From Nonomuraea coxensis DSM 45129 (GTDB lineage: Bacteria; Actinomycetota; Actinomycetes; Streptosporangiales; Streptosporangiaceae), in assembly GCF_019397265.1 (NCBI RefSeq), contig NZ_CP068985.1, positions 8,588,501 to 8,652,500 on the forward strand: a stretch of 64,000 nucleotides of DNA, in the 5' to 3' direction. The position numbers and the translations under genes were made by a program. This document shows positions 58,049 to 64,000 of the stretch, piece after piece. The notes beneath the pieces were generated by a model. It was not told the DNA's origin. It made no database searches and was given only the letters and a program-made list of their open reading frames with translations. The first letter of the stretch is position 1. Each line of letters starts with the position of its first letter.

Positions 58049-58831
58049 TCAGGTCAGGAAGTCGCGCAGGCCGGCGGCCAGCGAGGTGGCCATGCGCTGC
58101 CGGAAGGCGGGGCTGGACATCTTGGCGGCGTCGCCGGGATTGCGCATGTTGCCGCATTCGATGAAGACGGCGGGCCGGGCCGACAGGTTGAGACCGCCGA
58201 GGTCCGTACGGATCTGGAGGCCGTCCTTGCCGGTGTAGTTCGCGAACGGGATGCCGGTGCCGGCGCGGTAGGCGTCGCGTACGGCGCGGCCGAGCCGCCG
58301 CGACGGCTCGATCACCTCGTCGTTGTGGCCGGGCAGCAGGCCCGGCATGATCACGTGGAAGCCGTGGCCGTGGGGCGCGGCCCCGTCCCCGTGGATGGAC
58401 AGCACCGCGTCCGCCCGCGCCTCGTTGCCGATGGCCGCCCGCTCGGTGACGCACGGGCCGACCCCCTTGTCGTTCGGCCGGGTGAGCACGACCTTGGCGC
58501 CCATGCGTTCGAGCATCGGCTTGAGCCGGCCGGCGAGGTCCCAGGTGAAGGCGTGCTCGGGGTAGCCGGCGTCGGTCGCGGTGCCGGTCGTGTTGCACGG
58601 TTTGGTGCCGTTGATGACGTCGACCTGGCGGTTGATCTCGGCCGGGTGGGAGGCGTTGCCGCCGTTGTGCCCGGGATCGAGGACGACCGTCCTGCCGCGC
58701 AACGGGGCCTTCGAAGGCGTGGGAGCCGGTGAGGGCGGCGGCGCCGCCTCGGGCGCGGCAGGCGCCGGCGAGCCGCCGCACGCGGTGGAGAGCGCGGCCG
58801 ACAGCGTCAGTGTCACCAGGTACGCGCGCAT
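58049..58831 (-). CDS. N-acetylmuramoyl-L-alanine amidase lipoprotein (Amidase_3)
   Basis: 260 residues from ATG 58831, with TAGCGT seven bases upstream (leaderless pattern). Lipobox LSTAC. A Pro/Ala linker precedes the Amidase_3 domain: zinc ligands in VVLDPGHNGG, the Glu after PEHAFTWDLAGRL, and His in VLSIHGDG, with catalytic Glu in PAVFIECGNMRNP. It cleaves the amide bond between MurNAc and the stem peptide, in cell separation or wall turnover at the outer membrane face. Confidence 0.92.
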   Translation of the reverse strand: MRAYLVTLTLSAALSTACGGSPAPAAPEAAPPPSPAPTPSKAPLRGRTVVLDPGHNGGNASHPAEINRQVDVINGTKPCNTTGTATDAGYPEHAFTWDLAGRLKPMLERMGAKVVLTRPNDKGVGPCVTERAAIGNEARADAVLSIHGDGAAPHGHGFHVIMPGLLPGHNDEVIEPSRRLGRAVRDAYRAGTGIPFANYTGKDGLQIRTDLGGLNLSARPAVFIECGNMRNPGDAAKMSSPAFRQRMATSLAAGLRDFLT

Positions 58832-58924
58832 GCGGCCGACGCTACCCGCCCCGCGAGGTTGACCCCAATGCATACGCCGACCTGCTATCCCGTGTCGCAC
58901 GACCGGGTAGTCCTGGCCATGTGA

Positions 58925-59363
58925 TCAGGGGATACGTGGAGCAGCCGAGCCCTCGCGCGGGCGGGACGCAAGGCGCTCTTCGTGGTGCGCCCCTCGGCCC
59001 CGTCCGCGCGCATCCTCTACAAGCTGCCGCTGTTCACCTACCACGCCTACAACGTCTCCGGCGGCTGGTGCCCGTACGACCATCCGCGCCCTGGGGAGCT
59101 CCCGGGCGACCCGGCTCCGGGGGTGTCGCTGCACCGGCCGGGCGGCGGCACCGGCGCCACCCCGTACGACGTGACGAACGTCGACCCGTACGACCCGACG
59201 CCGCGGCAGACGTTCGTCCACTGGGACGGCCGTTTCGTGGCCTGGCTGGCGCGGCGCGACCACCGACTGGCCGCGCGGGCTGGACGGCTCGGCGGCGGTC
59301 GCGCGCATCACCGCGAACGTGCTCGACCGCCTCGGCGAGCCGCCGCTCAGCCCACCTTCCTGA
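58925..59363 (+). pseudogene. Remnant of an N,N-dimethylformamidase beta-like (DUF6605-type) gene
   Basis: No plausible start. A TGA stands just upstream, then an open frame gives RKALFVVRPSAPSARILYKLPLFTYHAYNVSGG and VSLHRPGGG, HWDGRFVAWLARR, which fit the conserved block of the N,N-dimethylformamidase beta-like family. Near 59262 the frame shifts by one, and the continuing homologous tail reads TDWPRGLDGSAAVARITANVLDRLGEPPL to a TGA at 59361. The catalytic middle appears to be deleted. The family normally exceeds 400 residues; about 145 codons remain. It overlaps the end of the carbamoyltransferase gene. Confidence 0.6.
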
Positions 59364-61005
59364 TCAGGTACGGCGGCATCACCAGCGCGTGCATGCCGGT
59401 CGTGCGCAGCGTGTCGATCGAGTGCTCGGGCGTCTCGGTGAGCGGCCTTCCCGGGCCGTTCAGCGAGGTGTTGATCAGCACGGGCAGGCCGGTCCGCTCG
59501 TACCAGCGGGTGAGCAGCGCGTGCAGGAACGGCGTGCGCCCCGGCTCCACCGTCTGCAGCCGGGTGGTGCCGTCCACGTGCGTGATCCCGGGCAGCAGCT
59601 CGCGGCACTCGGGGCGGACGTCGACGGCGTACTGCATGAACGGCGCGGGCCGGTCCACGTCGAAGAAGCGCTGGGCGTGCTCGGCGAGCACCAGCGGGGC
59701 CAGCGGACGGAACCACTCGCGGCCCTTGACCTCGTAGTTGACGTAGTCCTGGATGTCGGGCCTGCGCGGGTCGCCGATGATGCTGCGGTGGCCGAGGGCG
59801 CGCGGCCCTGACTCGCTGCGGCCCTGGTGCAGGCCCACGACCCGGCCGTCCTCCAGCAGCGCCACCATCGCGGCTATCAGGTCCTCGGGCTGCTCGGCGA
59901 CCAGGCCGTCGGGGAGGCTGCCGACGGCCGCCGTGATCTCGCTCTCGTCGGGGTCGGGGCCGAGGAAGTCGTCGTCCCACCGCCACCGGCCGCGGACGCC
60001 GAGCACGGCCTCCAGCCCGTACAGCGCGCAGCCGATCGCGGTGCCGCCGTCGTGCGGGCTCGGCGGGACGAAGACCTCGCGGAACGGCCCCCGCCTGATG
60101 AGCAGGCCGTTGGCCGAGCAGTTGAGCGCGGTGCCGCCGGCGAAGGCCAGCCGGTCCAGGCCGGTCCTGGCGTGCAGCCACTCCGCGAGGGCGGCCAGGG
60201 CGTTCTCGAAGGCGCGCTGGCCGGCGGCGGCGAGGTTCGCCGAGCGGCGGAACGGCTCGCCGCCCGGCTCGTAGAGGAAGTCCTCGCGCCGGGCGAACAG
60301 CTCCGTCCACGCGGACGGGATCAGCACCTCGTGCCCGCGCACGTCGAGGCCGGGCAGGCCGAGCGCGTCCGGGTCGCCGTACGGGGCCAGGCCCATGACC
60401 TTGCCCTCGTTGCCCTCGCCCTCGGGCCAGAGCGCCTTGGCGAGGAGGGCGTAGAAGCAGCCGAGCCCGGCCGGGTCGGCCCAGTCGCCGTGCCAGAGCT
60501 GCTTGGCCAGGCACTCGACGCCGTCGCGGGTGCACCGGTAGAAGGAGGCGACCTCCAGCAGGTCGCCGGAGGCGCCCGGCGGCGGCGTGAACAGCTCGGT
60601 GAGGCGCCGGACCGGGCTGCCCTGGTTGTCCACGACCAGGCCCGCCGCCTGCTCGAACGGCGACGGGTGGAAGGCGCTGTAGAGATGGCTCAGGTGGTGC
60701 GAGACCTGGACGATCCTGGCGTCCTCCTTGAGGCTCAGGCTCTCGCGCAGCTCCTCGTGGTAGTCCTCCAGGTTCTCGATCTCGGCGTCGGAGGAGTATC
60801 CCTCGACCACGAGGTCCACCGGCTCCTTGAGCAGCGGCATCGCGGGCAGGTAGCGGTCGGGCAGGTCGCCGGGCCGGCCCCAGTGGTGCTTGCGCCGGGT
60901 GATGCGCTCCTTCTGCAGGCTGTACATGCCCGCGTCGCCGACCGCGACGGCGATGGATCCGTCCTGGGTGCGGTTGATCCCGACGACGATGGGAAAATCG
61001 GCCAT
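59347..61005 (-). CDS. Carbamoyltransferase, NodU/CmcH family
   Basis: 552 residues from ATG 61005. N-terminal Kae1-like domain with the metal-binding His pair in VSHHLSHLYSAFHPSPF and VVDNQGS; KVMGLAPYGD; FAGGTALNCSANG; and the C-terminal domain SESGPRALGHRSIIGDPR, VLINTSLNGPGRPLTETPEHSI. The family transfers carbamoyl phosphate to hydroxyls of antibiotics or Nod factors through a carbamoyladenylate. No antibiotic cluster is adjacent, so the acceptor is unknown. It stands alone as a single-gene unit. Confidence 0.92.
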   Translation of the reverse strand: MADFPIVVGINRTQDGSIAVAVGDAGMYSLQKERITRRKHHWGRPGDLPDRYLPAMPLLKEPVDLVVEGYSSDAEIENLEDYHEELRESLSLKEDARIVQVSHHLSHLYSAFHPSPFEQAAGLVVDNQGSPVRRLTELFTPPPGASGDLLEVASFYRCTRDGVECLAKQLWHGDWADPAGLGCFYALLAKALWPEGEGNEGKVMGLAPYGDPDALGLPGLDVRGHEVLIPSAWTELFARREDFLYEPGGEPFRRSANLAAAGQRAFENALAALAEWLHARTGLDRLAFAGGTALNCSANGLLIRRGPFREVFVPPSPHDGGTAIGCALYGLEAVLGVRGRWRWDDDFLGPDPDESEITAAVGSLPDGLVAEQPEDLIAAMVALLEDGRVVGLHQGRSESGPRALGHRSIIGDPRRPDIQDYVNYEVKGREWFRPLAPLVLAEHAQRFFDVDRPAPFMQYAVDVRPECRELLPGITHVDGTTRLQTVEPGRTPFLHALLTRWYERTGLPVLINTSLNGPGRPLTETPEHSIDTLRTTGMHALVMPPYLIRKVG

Positions 61006-61171
61006 CTCCGGTGCCTCCTGGTTGTGATCACGCCACCCGTACCCGAGGCCAGGACAAGTGGATCTCCCAGGGGCGTAAGAGACACGTCAGCGTCGGATCT
61101 GGGCCTACGCAGGGGACGGCCCGGCGTCTACTCTCGGGGTCGGTACGGAGCCCCGAGTGGATGGAGCGAGG

Positions 61172-62317
61172 ATGCAACGCCGCACCTTCTTACGTACCCT
61201 CTCGACCGGCCTCGGCGCCGTGGCCTTCTCCGGCGCGGTGTGGCACGACGCCGCCGCCTCGGTGGCCGCCGTTTCGGCGGGCGCGAGCCCGTACGGGCCC
61301 CTCGGCGCGCCCGACGCGAACGGCATGGCGCTGCCCGCCGGGTTCACCGGCCGGATCGTGGCGAGGACCGGCCGCGTCGTCGGCGGGACGCTCTGGCACC
61401 CGGCGCCCGACGGCGGCGCCTGCTTCCCCGACGGCGCCGGCTGGATCTACGTCTCCAACTCCGAGGTGCCGCTGGTCGGCGGCGCCTCGGCCATCAAGTT
61501 CCGCGCCGACGGCTCGATCGACCGGGCCTACCGCATCCTCAGCGGCACCACGCTCAACTGCGCGGGCGGCGCGACCCCCTGGAACACCTGGCTGTCGTGC
61601 GAGGAGGTCTTCCGCGGCCGGGTGTACGAGACCGACCCGTACGGCGTCCGCTCCGCCCAGCCACGTCCCGCCATGGGCCGCTTCAAGCACGAGGCCGCCG
61701 CCTGCGACCCCGACCACCGGGTCGTCTACCTCACCGAGGACGAGTCCGACGGCTGCTTCTACCGCTTCACCCCCACCACCTGGGGCGACCTGTCCAGCGG
61801 CCGGCTCGACGTGCTCTGCGGCGCGGGCGGCGACGCCGTCGAATGGCGTCCGGTGCCCGATCCCGGGCCCGCCGTGCTGGAGACGCAGACCAGGCACCAG
61901 GTCTCCGCCGCCCGCCACTTCAGCGGCGGCGAGGGCTGCCACTACGCGGGCGGGATCTGCTACTTCACGGCCAAGGGCGACCGCAAGGTGTGGGCGTACG
62001 ACGTGGCCCGCTCGACCGTCAAGGCCGTCTACGACGGCGGCGGGACGCTCGACGGCGTCGACAACATCACCGGCCGGCCCTCCGGCGACCTCTACGTGGC
62101 CGAGGACGGCGGCAACATGGAGATCAACATCATCACGCCGGACGGCGTCGTGGCGCCGGTCGTGCGGCTCGACGGGCAGGCCAGGTCGGAGATCACCGGG
62201 CCCGCGTTCTCGCCCGACGGCACCCGGCTCTACTTCTCCTCCCAGCGCGGCACCAGCGGCGAGACGGCGGGGACGGGCGGCATCACGTACGAGGTGAGAG
62301 GCCCTTTCCGGCGCTGA
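61172..62317 (+). CDS. Tat-exported PhoX-like (DUF839) protein
   Basis: 381 residues from ATG 61172 with GGAG five bases upstream (GTG 61157 is an in-frame alternative). Twin-arginine signal QRRTFLRTLSTGLGAVAFSGAVW. The mature protein is a PhoX/DUF839-type beta-propeller: ISVSNSEVPLVGG-like strand YVSNSEVPLVGGASAI, GGATPWNTWLSCEEVF, GRFKHEAAACDPDHRVVYLTEDESDGCFYRF and FSPDGTRLYFSSQRG. PhoX is a Ca/Fe-dependent alkaline phosphatase; the TWLSCEE and EDESDGCFYRF motifs supply metal ligands. It may be a phosphatase or a related esterase. Confidence 0.85.
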   Translation: MQRRTFLRTLSTGLGAVAFSGAVWHDAAASVAAVSAGASPYGPLGAPDANGMALPAGFTGRIVARTGRVVGGTLWHPAPDGGACFPDGAGWIYVSNSEVPLVGGASAIKFRADGSIDRAYRILSGTTLNCAGGATPWNTWLSCEEVFRGRVYETDPYGVRSAQPRPAMGRFKHEAAACDPDHRVVYLTEDESDGCFYRFTPTTWGDLSSGRLDVLCGAGGDAVEWRPVPDPGPAVLETQTRHQVSAARHFSGGEGCHYAGGICYFTAKGDRKVWAYDVARSTVKAVYDGGGTLDGVDNITGRPSGDLYVAEDGGNMEINIITPDGVVAPVVRLDGQARSEITGPAFSPDGTRLYFSSQRGTSGETAGTGGITYEVRGPFRR

Positions 62318-62331
62318 CGGCGCACCCGCGG

Positions 62332-62364
62332 GAAGGCCCCGCCGGGGACCGGGGCGGGGCCTTC
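62332..62364. terminator. Bidirectional hairpin terminator
   Basis: Perfect 12-bp stem GAAGGCCCCGCC/GGCGGGGCCTTC with 9-base loop, between the convergent PhoX-like and secreted-protein genes. Confidence 0.75.
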
Positions 62365-62387
62365 GCGAGCCGCTGCGCGCGGCCTGG

Positions 62388-62867
62388 TCACTGGCCGGTC
62401 AGCTTGAGCCTGACGGTGTAGCTGTACTCGGTCGGGTCGTCCCCCTCGATGATCGTCGTCTCGATCTCGGTCTCGTCCTCGTCGAGGCCCGCGCACACGC
62501 TGCCGTGGGCGATCGCCGAGCCGAGGCTGTCGCCCTCGCCGACGGCCGGCGGGGTGACCTCGCGCAGGTTGAAGCTGACGTTCTCGGTGCCGACGAGCAG
62601 CGTGGTCGGGTTACCGAAGTCGGCCGGGTCGCCGTCGCCGCCGCTGCGCATGGGGAAGTACTTGTCGCCGAAGCGCGGGAACAGGTTGCCGTCGACGCGG
62701 AAGCGGAGCTCGTCCTGGCCGTCCCGTTCGGCCACGTTGTGGGCGTCGATGTCGTACAGGTCGACGCGGCACGATCCCGCCGCGAGGGCCGGTCCCGTGG
62801 CCACCAGCACGGGGGCGGCCATGCCGCCGACCAGGGCCAGGGCGGCGATCAGCTGGTGAGAGCGCAT
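62388..62867 (-). CDS. Small secreted protein of unknown function
   Basis: 159 residues from ATG 62867 behind AGAAGGAG. Signal peptide SHQLIAALALVGGMAAPVLVATGPALA. The mature protein is acidic and beta-rich, with two Cys (SCRVDLYDIDAHNV and GSVCAGLDEDETEIETTIIEGDD), likely a disulfide-bonded single domain of the beta-sandwich kind. No family recognised. Confidence 0.65.
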   Translation of the reverse strand: MRSHQLIAALALVGGMAAPVLVATGPALAAGSCRVDLYDIDAHNVAERDGQDELRFRVDGNLFPRFGDKYFPMRSGGDGDPADFGNPTTLLVGTENVSFNLREVTPPAVGEGDSLGSAIAHGSVCAGLDEDETEIETTIIEGDDPTEYSYTVRLKLTGQ

Positions 62868-63030
62868 GCTGACTTCTCCTTCTTCTCTCCGGGTTGTCCG
62901 GGTTGGTGGGCACCAGGGTGGGGAGGCGATCGTGAGCCGACCGTGAGCGCGCAGGTCAGTAACCCAGAACACCGGCCTTCTGCGCCTTTCGGCACAGCCC
63001 GGACAGCCCGCCGCCCCTTACCGTGCGGCC

Positions 63031-64000
63031 ATGGGGAACTCGCTGACCCTGCTGCTGCTCGGCACCCCCGAGCTGGCCGTCGGAGGGACACCCGTCGGCA
63101 TCCGCTCCGCCAAGAGCCGGGCCCTGCTCTGCTACCTCGCCAGCGTGCCCGGCCCCCGTCCGCGCGCCGAGCTGGCCGGGCTGCTCTGGGGCGAACGGCC
63201 CGACGCCAACGCCCGGGGCAGCCTGCGGCTGGCGCTCTCCGAGCTGCGCCGCGAGGTCGGCGACTGGCTCGACATCCACCGCGACCAGGTGCGCTTCCTC
63301 GCCGAGGACGCCTGCTTCGTCGACTACCGCCAGCTCAGCAGGGAGCCGACCGTGGAGGGCGCGCTGCGGCTGTGGCGCGGCGAGTTCCTGGACGGCGTCT
63401 CCTTCTGCGACGCGCCCGCCTTCTCCTGCTGGCTGGAGGCCGAGCGGCGGCGGGTGCGGCTGCTGCTCCGGGAGGCGCTGCTCCGGGCCGGTGACCACGG
63501 GTCCGAGCAGGTGACCCGGCTGGCGCGGCTGGTCGCCGAGCTGGACCCGTACGACGAGGAGGCGCACCGGCTGCTGATCGCCCGCCTGGCCGGCGACGGC
63601 AACCGGGCGGCGGCGCTGGCCTGCTACGAAGGGCTGCGCCGGCGGCTGCGGGAGGAGCTGGGCGTCGAGCCCGCCCCGGAGACGGCGGCGCTGCGCCGCC
63701 GGCTCGCCGCCCCGCCGCGAGGGTCCCACGTCGCCGCGCCGCCCGTGCCCGGCACCGAGCTGATCGGGCGCGAGGCCGACGTCCGGCGGGTGCGGGCGCT
63801 GCTCGCCCGCGAACGCCTGGTCACCCTCCTCGGGCCGGGCGGCGTCGGCAAGACCCGCCTCGCCCTCGCCGTCCCCACCCCGTCGGACGAGGTGGTGTTC
63901 GTGTCCTTCGTGGGGGTGCGCGGGGAGGCCGCCGTGACGACGCTGGCCCGGCGGCTCGGCGTGGACCTCTCGGCGCCCCGGCCCGCCGCCGAGCTCGTGC
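63031..64000 (+). CDS. AfsR/SARP-type regulator, 3' end beyond the window
   Basis: At least 323 residues from ATG 63031, with TACCGT six bases upstream (leaderless). The N-terminal winged-helix region is LLLLGTPELAVGGTPVGIRSAKSRALLCYLA; the BTAD activation domain (about 95-240) includes LVAELDPYDEEAHRLLIARLAGDGNRAAALACYEGLRRRL. An NB-ARC-like ATPase begins with VTLLGPGGVGKTRLA near 270. Same architecture as the regulator at 50406, but they are not close copies. The gene is cut by the window end. Confidence 0.85.
   Translation, partial: MGNSLTLLLLGTPELAVGGTPVGIRSAKSRALLCYLASVPGPRPRAELAGLLWGERPDANARGSLRLALSELRREVGDWLDIHRDQVRFLAEDACFVDYRQLSREPTVEGALRLWRGEFLDGVSFCDAPAFSCWLEAERRRVRLLLREALLRAGDHGSEQVTRLARLVAELDPYDEEAHRLLIARLAGDGNRAAALACYEGLRRRLREELGVEPAPETAALRRRLAAPPRGSHVAAPPVPGTELIGREADVRRVRALLARERLVTLLGPGGVGKTRLALAVPTPSDEVVFVSFVGVRGEAAVTTLARRLGVDLSAPRPAAELV

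Noticed and set aside
59827..62421. 864-codon frame on the plus strand over the carbamoyltransferase and PhoX-like genes
   Set aside because: Composition of a shadow frame; conflicts with two recognised proteins.

Overview
The window reads as chromosomal DNA from a high-GC, antibiotic-style actinomycete. Genes are densely packed, GTG and TTG starts are common, many start codons lie directly downstream of a TAnnnT -10 element (leaderless genes), and nearly every gene throws a long GC-driven shadow frame. The families present (AfsR/SARP regulators, CGNR/ABATE proteins, S-adenosylmethionine methyltransferases of the actinobacterial DUF574 type, EshA-like encapsulin, AA10 lytic monooxygenase, DevR/DevS) fit Streptosporangiales or Streptomycetales. 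A Nonomuraea-like host is my guess, not a demonstrated fact. I see no rRNA, tRNA, CRISPR, prophage or insertion sequence.

Layout. 1-750: 3' part of an intradiol ring-cleavage dioxygenase. 873-5336: a four-gene, stop-start overlapping operon with two different P-loop GTPases, a coiled-coil protein and a Pro/Ser-rich protein; it resembles the computationally predicted double-GTPase conflict systems and is the best candidate for a little-described system. 5381-9173: tryptophan-to-anthranilate catabolism (tryptophan 2,3-dioxygenase, kynureninase, a kynurenine formamidase-like hydrolase with an odd N-terminal domain, and an Lrp-type regulator). 9234-12785: two secreted proteins, one behind a LacI-type operator. 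12992-22911: mixed genes, including an enterochelin esterase-like gene with an iron box but no catalytic serine, STAS proteins, an AA10 LPMO, a histidine kinase lacking its phosphoacceptor histidine, a site-2 protease, a GNAT, a phosphatase, a CGNR protein and a methyltransferase. 23013-25446: HtrA protease convergent with a C-terminally truncated family 2B (EshA-like) encapsulin shell gene.

25601-32110: EthD protein, an Hsp20 operon with three unrecognised small proteins, an alpha/beta hydrolase with Ser-to-Gly at the nucleophile, a beta-propeller protein and a flavin monooxygenase. 32318-34493: P450 and an epimerase. 34504-42166: a complete branched-chain-amino-acid-type ABC importer (livGFHMK order) divergent from a PucR regulator that overlaps an acyl-CoA ligase, probably one uptake-and-activation unit. 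42251-45104: DevR response regulator, an FMN-binding oxidase-fold protein and a DevS-like GAF kinase, with two DosR/DevR-like boxes: a hypoxia/NO/redox module.

45134-47382: an M28 aminopeptidase membrane protein split by a frameshift next to a CTG run. 47554-50381: an AAA+ ATPase with TPRs and a slippery Pro-rich linker, translationally coupled to a membrane TPR protein. 50406-55590: a large AfsR-like regulator carrying an 18-bp minisatellite, a TetX-type flavoprotein and a small secreted protein. 55610-57610: a methyltransferase followed by two tandem paralogues of unknown function. 57853-64000: a small protein, a lipoprotein amidase, a remnant of an N,N-dimethylformamidase-like gene, a carbamoyltransferase, a Tat-exported PhoX-like protein, a secreted protein and the start of a second AfsR-like regulator.

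No stretch longer than about 300 bases is without a gene. The larger gaps (10674-10858, 12728-12991, 21524-21725, 27480-27684, 32111-32317, 57611-57852) are promoter regions; where I could see an operator or terminator it is listed.
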